DNA of 55,960 nucleotides from Planctomycetota bacterium (GTDB lineage Bacteria > Planctomycetota > MHYJ01 > JACQXL01 > JACQZI01). Shown here one piece after another: positions 8,413-15,929 of the stretch. A program made the translations under genes and the position numbers. Position 1 is the stretch's first letter, and the number at the start of each line of letters is the position of its first letter. The stretch spans positions 1 to 55,960 of the forward strand of contig JACQZI010000006.1 in assembly GCA_016207825.1 (NCBI GenBank). Reading direction: 5' to 3'. The notes under the pieces are model-generated. The model ran no database searches and was not told the DNA's origin. It saw only the letters and a program-made list of their open reading frames with translations.

Positions 8413-9438
8413 TTAATTTGCCGGCTGGGGAGCCGGTGCAGGGCTGGATTCATCCCCCGGAGTCTCTTCCGGCTTGGTTTCACCCTCTGGCTTGGTTTCT
8501 TTCGGTTCAGATTCTTCAGGAACAGTCGTCGCAGGCTTTGACCTGGCGCGCCTGGCCGCTTTACGGGGGCGTGGGGCAGGCATTTCCTGACCGGACTCCG
8601 CTTTTGCCACGGATTCGGATTTTGCTTCCTTTGGGGCATTATTCTTTCGGTCATCCGGCAATTCTGCCTTTGCCAATTTGTTGATAAGCGCCGACGCACG
8701 CTTCCTAATTTCCTTATCAGGGTCTCCCAGGACGGCTGCCAGGTAAGAAATGCTTTCCTTTTTATCAAGCAGTTCCAGCTTCCGGATGGCGGCTAAGCGC
8801 ACCGCGGCATTTTTGTTTTTCAGACTGTTCACGGCTAAATCGAATTCATGCTGTTTTTTCCTTTCCCGTTCCCTGGATTCGATTTCATCCGTTATTTTTT
8901 GTATGCTCCTGCCGATTTCAACGGCTTTATCAACCATTTGTTTAATCTCCGGCTCGTCAAAGAAACCGGGCATCTGTTTTTTCCTGCGCTTTAAAACCTC
9001 TGCGCCAAGCGAGGCAAAAAGTTTCTGCTGTTCCGCCTTATATTTTTTCAATTCCGCATCATCAGGGCATCCGATGCAGCAGGCAAAGGTGCTTTTGACC
9101 ACATCCTCGCTTTTCTTTACGGCTTTCTGGACCGCCTGGTAAGCTGAGGTTCCTATTTTACCGATGGGATAAACCTGGCGGACGATATTGTTGGAAAACT
9201 CGCTCACCCGGTTGCAGATAGTATTTTTCCGCATGTTTTGTTGTTCCGCTGCCTGCGCAGGGGCGGCCCCGGCCGGCTGGGCGGATTGCGCCGCCCTGCC
9301 GACGATGGTAAATATCGGGGTCCCGCATGAGGAACAAGCCCCCCGGATGGCTTTCATGCCGTTACTCAACACGACTTCCTTGTAATTTTCAATATCCATC
9401 CTTTTTTTGCATTTGACACAAAAACCTTTTTCTAACAT
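8413..9438 (-). CDS. zinc-ribbon/HEAT-repeat protein with low-complexity tail
   Basis: This 341-residue cytoplasmic protein has an N-terminal zinc ribbon (C7, C10, C35, C38 in FCVKCKKR and GACSSCGTP) resembling the DUF5679 module. A helical middle region contains CCIGCPDD, two HEAT-like repeats follow (about 205-260: NKNAAVRLAAIRKLELLDKK, DPDKEIRKRASALINKL), and the last 80 residues are rich in Pro, Glu, Lys and Ala. No enzymatic motif is seen; a scaffold or nucleic-acid-binding role is possible. It sits between the coiled-coil gene and the STAS-like gene in one operon and has a good AAAAGGAG leader. Confidence 0.7.
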   Translation of the reverse strand: MLEKGFCVKCKKRMDIENYKEVVLSNGMKAIRGACSSCGTPIFTIVGRAAQSAQPAGAAPAQAAEQQNMRKNTICNRVSEFSNNIVRQVYPIGKIGTSAYQAVQKAVKKSEDVVKSTFACCIGCPDDAELKKYKAEQQKLFASLGAEVLKRRKKQMPGFFDEPEIKQMVDKAVEIGRSIQKITDEIESRERERKKQHEFDLAVNSLKNKNAAVRLAAIRKLELLDKKESISYLAAVLGDPDKEIRKRASALINKLAKAELPDDRKNNAPKEAKSESVAKAESGQEMPAPRPRKAARRARSKPATTVPEESEPKETKPEGETKPEETPGDESSPAPAPQPAN

Positions 9439-9470
9439 TTTGGTTCTCCTTTTAATGCCGGCTGCCGCAA

Positions 9471-9968
9471 TTAAACCTGTTCGGATGCGGCATTAGAAGC
9501 ACCTCCCGGCTGGGATAAAGGCGGATTTGCCTTTTTCGCCCGCAGCCTGGCCGGTTTTGCCCGGCTTGTTTTTTTAGTTTCAACGGATTTTTTAATCTTC
9601 TGGATAGCATCTTCGATTTCCCGAATCTGCTTAATTAACGCCTTAACCTTCGGCTGGCTGAAAATATCCTTGTCGCTTTGCTTGAGAAGCCGCGAAATTT
9701 CGGCGCCCAGTTCGGTATGGCACTCACCCAGCTTTTGTTCCTGGCGCAGCAGTTTCCAGCTGTTTTCAAACTGGCCCAGCGCCTTCCTGGCAAAGCGGGA
9801 ACTTGAATTGCCCAGTTTGGACAGCTGCTTTTCAATCTGCTTCTGTATAATATATAAACGCTTCGTTACTTTGCCGGCAAGCTTGCCAGCCTTATCGCAG
9901 AATTCCGTATTCTTAATGCTCTCCTCTGAACGGGCTGTTTTTTCCACTTTTACTTCATTATTGGGCAT
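9471..9968 (-). CDS. helical protein of unknown function with basic tail
   Basis: This 165-residue protein has no recognised family. It is almost entirely predicted helix, with two charged stretches likely to form coiled coils (about 20-60 and 95-135), and a C-terminal Ala/Lys/Arg/Pro-rich tail (RAKPARLRAKKA) reminiscent of histone-H1-like tails, which might bind nucleic acid or acidic partners. The ATG follows a strong AAGGAGGTG site 20 nt downstream of the REC-REC gene, so both are translated from one mRNA. Real coding is supported by the operon position; function is unknown. Confidence 0.65.
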   Translation of the reverse strand: MPNNEVKVEKTARSEESIKNTEFCDKAGKLAGKVTKRLYIIQKQIEKQLSKLGNSSSRFARKALGQFENSWKLLRQEQKLGECHTELGAEISRLLKQSDKDIFSQPKVKALIKQIREIEDAIQKIKKSVETKKTSRAKPARLRAKKANPPLSQPGGASNAASEQV

Positions 9969-9988
9969 AATCGCACCTCCTTATATTA

Positions 9989-10753
9989 TTAACATCCGCC
10001 ATCAGCCATGAAGATTTTGGTCAAAACGACCAGGTCCAGGTATTCCAGATTAAACGGCTTCATGATATATTCGAATGCACCCAGATTTAAAGCCTGGTCT
10101 ATCGTACCGGATTCACGGTCGCCTGTAATTATCATGACGTTGATTCTTCTATCCAATGCCTTGATTTTTTTTAAGGCCAGCAAGCCGTCCATGCCGGGCA
10201 TGTTTACATCCAGTAAAACGAGGTCCGGCCTGTCCGCTTTGATTTTATCAAGCGCTTCTTCCCCACAGGATGCCGTATCCACGGTATAACCGCGCTGCAT
10301 TAAGAATTTACCCAAGAAACTGCATATTTCCGGATCATCGTCAACTATCATAATTTTAGCCGTTTGGTTCTTGGGCTTGGCAGAAGCTGGTTTCTTTTTA
10401 AGCTTCAAATCTTCGATGGTATTCATGAATGATTCTATGCTCAAACCCTTTTGCAGGAAACGGGTCACCCCAAAAACTCTGGCATCCCTTTCCAGTTCTT
10501 CCGTGCCAAAACCGGTCAACATGATTATATCAACTGCTGGATCAAACCGCCTGATTTCCCGCAATAAATCCAAGCCGCTTAGCCCGGGCATACGATGGTC
10601 CAGGATTATCAAATCCGGCCGATCATTGCGCAGCTTAAGAAGCGCATCCTCTCCCGAAACACTGGTATCCACCGCATAACCATAGCGGTTAAGAAGCCTG
10701 TATAATAAATCCCTTATCGCCACATCATCATCCACGACTAGGATTTTTTCCAT
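9989..10753 (-). CDS. tandem receiver-domain response regulator (REC-REC)
   Basis: This 254-residue cytoplasmic protein is made of two CheY-like receivers and no output domain. Receiver 1 (about 3-120) has acidic pocket D8-D10, phosphoacceptor in LIILDHRMPG (about D53) and Lys in RFLQKGL. Receiver 2 (about 132-252) has VDDDPE, LVLLDVNMPGMDG and FEYIMKPFN. Both look phosphorylatable. Such proteins work as phosphorelay nodes or protein-interaction switches. It is the first gene of a four-gene operon (REC-REC, helical protein, zinc ribbon/HEAT, STAS-like) behind a sigma-54-type promoter. No histidine kinase is encoded anywhere in the cluster. Confidence 0.9.
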   Translation of the reverse strand: MEKILVVDDDVAIRDLLYRLLNRYGYAVDTSVSGEDALLKLRNDRPDLIILDHRMPGLSGLDLLREIRRFDPAVDIIMLTGFGTEELERDARVFGVTRFLQKGLSIESFMNTIEDLKLKKKPASAKPKNQTAKIMIVDDDPEICSFLGKFLMQRGYTVDTASCGEEALDKIKADRPDLVLLDVNMPGMDGLLALKKIKALDRRINVMIITGDRESGTIDQALNLGAFEYIMKPFNLEYLDLVVLTKIFMADGGC

Positions 10754-10808
10754 CTTATCTTTCCAGGATATTATGCAGTTTTTCGATACTAACAGTAAAA
10801 AAACCGCT

Positions 10809-10839
10809 GACCTGCCCGTCGTATAATAGGCGGGCAGGG
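10809..10839. repeat. palindromic element in the 5' leader of the REC-REC operon
   Basis: ACCTGCCCG and CGGGCAGGGT form a 9-10 bp stem around a 12-nt AT-rich loop, placed between the sigma-54 promoter and the REC-REC start codon. It resembles the other GC-rich palindromes in the window and would fold in the leader RNA. Confidence 0.55.
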
Positions 10840-10938
10840 TCGGACGCCTAGAGCATATAAATTAAAATATTTATTTATTGGTCTCTCCGCGTCTTTCAAG
10901 CGGTATATTTATCGTTTTCATATTCCGCTTAAAAGAGA

Positions 10939-10954
10939 AGCAACATTTATGCCA
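10939..10954 (-). promoter_or_regulatory. sigma-54-type promoter (variant) for the REC-REC operon
   Basis: Minus strand TGGCATAAATGTTGCT has GG and GC exactly 10 nt apart, as the -24/-12 elements require. It differs from the usual TGGCACGN4TTGCW at the CG positions (TA here), a feature shared with two other promoters of this cluster. Predicted start is near 10928, leaving a leader of about 175 nt. Confidence 0.75.
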
Positions 10955-11023
10955 AAATGACATGAGAACAATTCATAATCTTTGTTGGATTTAAAAGAAG
11001 CATTTAACTTCCAGGATACCGTG

Positions 11024-12427
11024 TTAAATTTGTTCTTCTATGGCGGAGTGGGTCGCTATTTTATCACGGAGTTCTTCCAGCGGGATATTAATCATTTCCG
11101 CAGCTTTCTCCAGATTGCCGTTAGCCTGGTTTATGACATACTGGATATATTTCTGCTGCATTTCGGAAAGGGGTTTAATTTTATGTGGAGCTTTATTGCT
11201 AAATAGATCCAGTTCTTCCCACAAAATCTGGTAATCATCCAGTGATGGGATGGCCAGCGCCACATCAGCCGGAGTAATGGTTTCATTTTCACTCAGGATA
11301 TGCACCCTTTCCACGAAATTCTTCAATTCCCTGATATTACCCGGCCAATCGTATTCGAGGAGCATTTGGATGGCGCTTGGGGAAAATGGTTTCCTCTTTT
11401 GACCGTTGTTTTTTTCATATAAACCTGAAAAATGACCGACCAGTAGCATGATATCATCCGGCCTCATGCGCAGGGGATAAACCTGGATATTCATTACCGC
11501 CAGCCGGTAATAAAAATCGCTTCTGAACCGGCCGGACTTAACCTCATCGGCAATATTGCGGTTCGTAGCGGAAACAATCCGGACATCCACCCAGCGTTCC
11601 TGGTTATCACCCAGTCGCCTGAAAGTGCCGGTTTCTATCACCCGCAATAATTTAACCTGAAGGGTAGCAGAAAGTTCAGTTACTTCATCCAGAAAAAGGG
11701 TGCCCTTGTTAGCTTCTTCCAAAAGCCCGAGTTTGGAATTGACCGAATCGGTAAACGCACCTTTGGTATGCCCGAAAAGCTCGTTTTCCAGGAGATTTTC
11801 CGGAATGGCACCGCAGTTAATCGGGATAAAAGGCGCCTGCGAACGCTTGCTGTTTTGATGGACCATGCGGGCCACCAGTTCTTTCCCTACGCCGGTTTCA
11901 CCGGAAATCAAGACAGAAGCATTGGTCGGCGCCACCTTGCTAACCACATTCTGGATGCCTTTAATCGCAGTGCTTTGGCCGATAAACTCCGTGGCAGACG
12001 GCTTGATAACGGACCATTTGCCATCGTTTTTTTCTATTTCTTTCTTGTAATTACGGTTGGCTTTCCGGTAAGCACTGCCGATAACCGAAATGAATTCCTC
12101 CGAATTTGATGATTTTACCAGAAAATTATGCGCTCCCAGCGACATGGCACGGCAGGCTATTTTAAAATTGCCTTTGCGGGCGAGAATTATAACTTCTACA
12201 AAAGGCAGGTAGATTTTAAGGCTTTTAAGGGTTTCTAGGGATTCTCCTTCATCCTGATTGGCGCTTACCAGAACGACCAGAATCTTCTTTTCGGTCAAAT
12301 CCTTGAGCCCGGCTGACAGGTTCGGGGTAGAAAACACCTGGTAATTCGCCTCTGCCAAATTAATGGTCAGGCTGTCAACAAACGGCTCATCATCATCAAT
12401 AATCAAGACCTTGGGCTGCTCGTTCAT
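11024..12427 (-). CDS. sigma-54-dependent activator with degenerate receiver and GAFTDS loop
   Basis: This 467-residue NtrC-family protein has three parts. The receiver-like domain (about 5-120) keeps the acidic triad D11-D13 and a Lys (K105) but has no Asp at the phosphorylation site; the strand reads ILVVLVSANQ. The AAA+ domain (about 148-380) has Walker A GETGVGKE (176-183), Walker B GTLFLDE (242-248) and arginine finger region FRSDFYYRL. The C-terminal helix-turn-helix is Fis-like and weak (GNLEKAAEMINIPLEELRDKI). The sigma-54-contacting loop reads GAFTDS (223-228) instead of GAFTGA. It therefore probably works without phosphorylation. Two -24/-12 promoters and a structured leader element lie upstream. 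Confidence 0.9.
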   Translation of the reverse strand: MNEQPKVLIIDDDEPFVDSLTINLAEANYQVFSTPNLSAGLKDLTEKKILVVLVSANQDEGESLETLKSLKIYLPFVEVIILARKGNFKIACRAMSLGAHNFLVKSSNSEEFISVIGSAYRKANRNYKKEIEKNDGKWSVIKPSATEFIGQSTAIKGIQNVVSKVAPTNASVLISGETGVGKELVARMVHQNSKRSQAPFIPINCGAIPENLLENELFGHTKGAFTDSVNSKLGLLEEANKGTLFLDEVTELSATLQVKLLRVIETGTFRRLGDNQERWVDVRIVSATNRNIADEVKSGRFRSDFYYRLAVMNIQVYPLRMRPDDIMLLVGHFSGLYEKNNGQKRKPFSPSAIQMLLEYDWPGNIRELKNFVERVHILSENETITPADVALAIPSLDDYQILWEELDLFSNKAPHKIKPLSEMQQKYIQYVINQANGNLEKAAEMINIPLEELRDKIATHSAIEEQI

Positions 12428-12457
12428 ACCCCTCTTTCTATATAATATTTTTACCTA

Positions 12458-12473
12458 AGCAACACCTATACCA
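12458..12473 (-). promoter_or_regulatory. sigma-54-type promoter (variant), proximal, for the GAFTDS activator
   Basis: Minus strand TGGTATAGGTGTTGCT has the invariant GG and GC 10 nt apart and the same TATA...TGTTGCT pattern as the promoters at 10939 and 24756. Predicted start is near 12447, 20 nt before the ATG of the activator gene. Confidence 0.7.
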
Positions 12474-12606
12474 TACAAGAATTATAAAAAGGGAGAAGCT
12501 AAATATCCAGGTGCAAAATCAAGCGAGTCAAATCAAAGGATTCCAGCTTCCCCCCGAGCATTTCTACCGGAAACAAGTGGGGAGGGTTAGACTAACATCC
12601 CTAAGT

Positions 12607-12703
12607 CAACCTTGCGGGTAAAACTTATGGGCAAAGCCCAAGGACGTTGTTTCCCTCCCCTTATTACTTCCCTCACAACAAAGGAGCTAATGTCCGCAAG
12701 GCT
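12607..12703 (-). repeat. structured leader element, copy 1
   Basis: A 97-bp segment is bounded by inverted ends AGCCTTGCGG (minus strand start) and CCGCAAGGTTG, and contains GCTCCTTT, AAGGGGAGGGA and GTCCTTGG blocks. All of these recur in the same order and spacing at 14409-14500. It begins about 17 nt after the predicted start of the distal sigma-54 promoter, so it would form the 5' leader of the GAFTDS activator mRNA. It could be a regulatory RNA or a small mobile palindrome; no known riboswitch class was recognised. Confidence 0.6.
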
Positions 12704-12730
12704 ATTTTTCTCAGGTCATCATTCAATATA

Positions 12731-12746
12731 AGCAATTTTTGTGCCA
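12731..12746 (-). promoter_or_regulatory. sigma-54 promoter, distal, near-consensus
   Basis: Minus strand TGGCACAAAAATTGCT matches TGGCACGN4TTGCW in all but one position, with the correct 10-nt GG/GC spacing. Predicted start is near 12720, immediately before leader element copy 1. It would produce a leader of about 290 nt for the GAFTDS activator gene. Confidence 0.7.
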
Positions 12747-12960
12747 CTATGCCGGATTATTGACATAATCTTTACTTATTGCCCTAACCATATGCCTTTA
12801 TTGGAGTTAAAGACATAGAATTAAATTAAGGGCTGGATTCTTGTTGTGCGTAGCAACAAATTTTCCCATTAATGACACAGTATCGTGTGCCATTTTCCCA
12901 TATTTGGGACAGTTATGCTGGCAATGATTCCCAAAACGCGGATTTTCTGGAGGGATGCGG

Positions 12961-14316
12961 TTATAGGAATGTATTAATCCGGTATTCCTTCAACTTCCTG
13001 TATAATTTTGAGCGGCTAAATTTTAAAGCCAGGGCGGCTTTTATTTTATTGCCTTTGTGATCTTCAAGGGCTTTAACGATAATGTTTCGCTCAAAATCTT
13101 TTATTGATTCCTTAGGGCATAGTTTATCAGGGGCAAGAAAATTGAGTTGGTTGGAAAGATGCATCGGCAGGTCAATGGGCAAAATGCAATCACCTTCAGA
13201 AATCATCAAGGCGCGCTCGACGACATTACATAATTCCCTGATGTTTCCCGGCCAGTTATATTGCATAAGGATTTTCATGGCGTCAGGTGTAATTTTTTTA
13301 TTTGCTTTGACCCCTTTCCTGGCAATAAAATATCTTGCCAGCAAGGGAATATCCTCTTTTCGTTCCCTCAAAGAAGGCAGGTGGATATTGACCATATTCA
13401 AACGGTTATATAAATCATTGCGGAAATTGCCTTTTTCAACTTCCTCCTGTAAAGTTCTATTGGTTGCCGCAATGATTCTAACGTTGACCTTGATTTGTTC
13501 GCAGCCGCCGACGCGGCGGAATTCCCGGGTTTCTATCGCACGCAGGAGTTTTGCCTGTGTAGCAAGGTTCATTTCCGTAATTTCATCAATGAACAAAGTC
13601 CCTTTATCCGCCAACTCAAAAAGCCCCGGTTTGGCAGAAAGGGCATTCGTAAAAGCGCCTTTTTCATGTCCGAACAGCTCGCTTTCGAAAAGCGTTTCCG
13701 GGATGGATGTGCAATCAACAATGACAAACGAATTTTTATCCAGATGATTAATACTGTGGATCGTTTTTGCCACTAATTCCTTGCCTGTCCCAGTTTCCCC
13801 GCTGACTAAAATCGTGGGGGCAATTTTCGCCACCTTATTAATCAGGAAAAAGGCCTCTTTAATCTTTTGGCTTTTCCCAATCATCCTGTAATAGCTGTTT
13901 TTCGCCGGTAATGTTTCCCCCACATTATTATTTTCACCGCGGCTAGCCATTCTTTTATATGATGCATCAATAGTCGCTTCGAGTTCGCCTATATTGACGG
14001 GTTTGGGAAGGTAATCACAACAACCCAATTTCATAGCTTCAACGGCGGTCGGCACGTTACCTTCGCCGGTAATAATGATGCATTCGGGTGATACTTTTTG
14101 CGACTTGAGTATCCTCACCAATTCAATCCCGTTCATCTCCGGCATGTTTATATCAATCAGGCCAATATCGAACTCTTTTGTTTTCATCCTGCCAAGAACC
14201 GCTTTGGCGTTGGCAAAAACCTCCATGCTATATTTATCTTTGGATAATGCCCTGGCGAGAAGACTGCGTATTCCTTCATCGTCGTCCACTACGAAAAGGT
14301 TTATTTTTTTGCTCAT
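12961..14316 (-). CDS. NtrC-type response regulator with GAFTNA loop
   Basis: This 451-residue sigma-54 activator has an intact receiver (D11-D13, phosphoacceptor D55 in GLIDINMPEMNG, K105 in LPKPVN). Its AAA+ domain has Walker A GETGTGKE (173-180), Walker B GTLFIDE (239-245) and the NLYNRLN-type region, and a C-terminal Fis-type helix-turn-helix (GNKIKAALALKFSRSKLYRKLKEY). The loop that contacts sigma-54 reads GAFTNA (220-225) instead of GAFTGA. The ATG follows GAAAGGAG. The gene is monocistronic, behind a sigma-70 promoter and leader element copy 2, so it is a good candidate for the master activator of this cluster. Its cognate kinase is not in the window. Confidence 0.93.
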   Translation of the reverse strand: MSKKINLFVVDDDEGIRSLLARALSKDKYSMEVFANAKAVLGRMKTKEFDIGLIDINMPEMNGIELVRILKSQKVSPECIIITGEGNVPTAVEAMKLGCCDYLPKPVNIGELEATIDASYKRMASRGENNNVGETLPAKNSYYRMIGKSQKIKEAFFLINKVAKIAPTILVSGETGTGKELVAKTIHSINHLDKNSFVIVDCTSIPETLFESELFGHEKGAFTNALSAKPGLFELADKGTLFIDEITEMNLATQAKLLRAIETREFRRVGGCEQIKVNVRIIAATNRTLQEEVEKGNFRNDLYNRLNMVNIHLPSLRERKEDIPLLARYFIARKGVKANKKITPDAMKILMQYNWPGNIRELCNVVERALMISEGDCILPIDLPMHLSNQLNFLAPDKLCPKESIKDFERNIIVKALEDHKGNKIKAALALKFSRSKLYRKLKEYRINTFL

Positions 14317-14408
14317 CAGACTCCTTTCGCAATAGTCGCATCAAAGATGGTTGATTGTTCCAATCCTTACGCTAAAAAACGGGAAGGACTAGGCAAAAAT
14401 CCTCGAGC

Positions 14409-14500
14409 CAACCTTGCGGATAAAAACCAAGGACTTTTCTCCCTCCCCTTGTCGCGTTGTTGCGCAATAAAGGAGCCGAAAACATTTCCCCGCAAGGTTG
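14409..14500 (-). repeat. structured leader element, copy 2
   Basis: A 92-bp segment has perfect 11-bp inverted ends CAACCTTGCGG/CCGCAAGGTTG and the internal blocks GGCTCCTTTATTG, AAGGGGAGGGA and GTCCTTGG shared with 12607-12703. It lies in the 5' leader of the GAFTNA regulator, between its sigma-70 promoter and start codon. Both copies have the same orientation relative to the downstream activator gene. Confidence 0.6.
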
Positions 14501-14609
14501 ATAAATAGTTATTTAAGAACAAGAACATTTCTCATCAATCCAATTCAATGCTGCTGTTTAATCCTTGTTCAATCCACGTTAATTCCAGAGATAGAGCGAC
14601 TTTATTCAT

Positions 14610-14638
14610 ATAATATAGAATAACCTGATTAAAGTCAA
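14610..14638 (-). promoter_or_regulatory. sigma-70 promoter of the GAFTNA regulator gene
   Basis: Minus strand TTGACT (14633-14638) and TATTAT (14610-14615) are separated by exactly 17 nt. The predicted start near 14603 gives a leader of about 290 nt containing element copy 2. This suggests housekeeping expression of the activator that then switches on the sigma-54 promoters nearby. Confidence 0.65.
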
Positions 14639-14697
14639 CTTTTTAGCTCCATGCTTTTTTTACGGGCGTAATCATCCTAGTCTTTAGCGGTGAGGCC

Positions 14698-14753
14698 AAA
14701 AAGCAAGCTTCGACCGGATTCATCCCGGCATCCGAGAAAGCACCTCAAGCTTG
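14698..14753 (-). terminator. candidate terminator after the rpoN-like gene
   Basis: On the minus strand CAAGCTTG and AAGCTTG arms enclose a CCGG-containing loop and are followed by CTTTTT, about 55 nt after the stop codon of the sigma-54-like gene. A long loop makes this a moderate candidate for the end of the eight-gene operon. Confidence 0.45.
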
Positions 14754-14807
14754 GACAGGGATTTAATATGAGGTGAAACTTTCTTATTTGTATCAGGAAT
14801 TGCGGCT

Positions 14808-15917
14808 TTACGGTTTTATGGTATTCAATTCGTTGCGATAAGCGCAGATAGTCCGGCGGGCGAGGGTGATATTATATTTTCCCCTGATTATTTCCCTTAT
14901 TTTTTCATCGGTCAATTTATTGCCCGAATCACCATTGAATTGCGATAGTATTTTTTTAATGAACAGTTTCCGGTTGGTCAGGAAAAACTTAAGGTATTTT
15001 TCATCACCCCACGGTGTTTCGATATATTTATGATTGATCGCACGGTTAACGGTGCTGCGGTGCACCTTCAAATATTTTGCCAGCATCTGCTGGGTAAGCG
15101 GTTTCAAGGCGTTTTCGTCCCTCGTCCGGAAATACTCAGTTTGATCGTTTACGATTTTCTTGACCACCTGGTAAAGAATGGTTTGCCTCGTGTTAATCAA
15201 CTCTATTTGCTTGAGAAGTTTTTCTATTTCCCTAAAATCAGTCGAGGAAAATTTATTCTGCGATTTAAGCTGGAACAATCTTTTGTAATTCACGTTATAA
15301 CGGCCGCGTGCATAGTGCGTGGAAAGATACCCTATTTTAAATGCCGTCTGGCCGGCCTGGGGGGCATCGTCATGTTCGATTGCCGCGATTTTCACTCCTG
15401 GTGCAGCCGCCGGTACGGGCGCGGAAGCAGCCATCGGGTGCGCCAGGTCCAGAAGATAAAGCTCGTCCATTAGTTCCCGAATGGCTTTGACCTGCGATAA
15501 AGGAATATTGCAAGCTTCGGCAATATCCTGCTTGCTCAAATTTTCATCGGGCGTAACGAAATAACGTTTAAAATTATCCAACCCGATCTTTTTGATTTCA
15601 GGAATAAGTTCTTTTTTCTTCTCCAGGAGCGGTGATATATCCGCCGCACCGCGGGACACGGTAATTTCTTCGTTCAACTGGCAATACCGGTCTGCCAGGT
15701 CGGTCTGTGGAAAGCGCTGGTAACTGATGATTTTTTCCCTGGGATTATCAGGAACGAATAGTTTCTTGAAAAACGGGTGAAGCTCGGTTTCCATGATTAA
15801 TTTGCGGAAATCTTTTTCGGGAAGCTCCATGAAATTGGAAAGTTTTACCCTGCCCCATAAGCGCGTGCCTACCTGGGTTTTAAGGTTCGTTCCGGGGCGT
15901 AAAGATAGTTCGGCCAT
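14808..15917 (-). CDS. diverged RNA polymerase sigma-54 (RpoN) homologue
   Basis: This 369-residue protein matches RpoN along its length but is shorter (family usually 430-500) and diverged. The core-binding part ends in INTRQTILYQVVKKIVNDQ (about 241-259), the helix-turn-helix is PLTQQMLAKYLKVHRSTVNR followed by HKYIETPWG (about 273-304), and the RpoN box reads ARRTICAYRN (353-362) against canonical ARRTVAKYRE. N-terminal Region I, which contacts activators, is recognisable only by spacing (about 10-53: TQVGTRL..KLSNFMELPEKDF, ending ETELHPFF) and has lost the Gln-rich LxxTPQLQQAI sequence. It is the last gene of the operon starting at 24707. I infer a dedicated second sigma-54 for this cluster, though a sole fast-evolving RpoN is not excluded. 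Confidence 0.88.
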   Translation of the reverse strand: MAELSLRPGTNLKTQVGTRLWGRVKLSNFMELPEKDFRKLIMETELHPFFKKLFVPDNPREKIISYQRFPQTDLADRYCQLNEEITVSRGAADISPLLEKKKELIPEIKKIGLDNFKRYFVTPDENLSKQDIAEACNIPLSQVKAIRELMDELYLLDLAHPMAASAPVPAAAPGVKIAAIEHDDAPQAGQTAFKIGYLSTHYARGRYNVNYKRLFQLKSQNKFSSTDFREIEKLLKQIELINTRQTILYQVVKKIVNDQTEYFRTRDENALKPLTQQMLAKYLKVHRSTVNRAINHKYIETPWGDEKYLKFFLTNRKLFIKKILSQFNGDSGNKLTDEKIREIIRGKYNITLARRTICAYRNELNTIKP

Positions 15918-15929
15918 AATTTTTATCCG

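Noticed and set aside
8370-8768. 132-codon minus-strand frame overlapping the zinc ribbon/HEAT gene
   Set aside because: Shadow frame: the alternative frame contains the HEAT repeats and has the ribosome site and operon spacing.
12852-12867. Further possible -24/-12 site, minus strand GGGAAAATTTGTTGCT
   Set aside because: Spacing is right but the -24 part (GGGAA) is poor, and TTGTTG/CAACAA next to it may simply be a hairpin after the GAFTNA regulator gene; better sites exist nearby.
14462-14478. Possible -24/-12 site, minus strand CGGCTCCTTTATTGCG
   Set aside because: It lies inside leader element copy 2, deviates from consensus at several positions, and the corresponding bases are explained by the element shared with copy 1.
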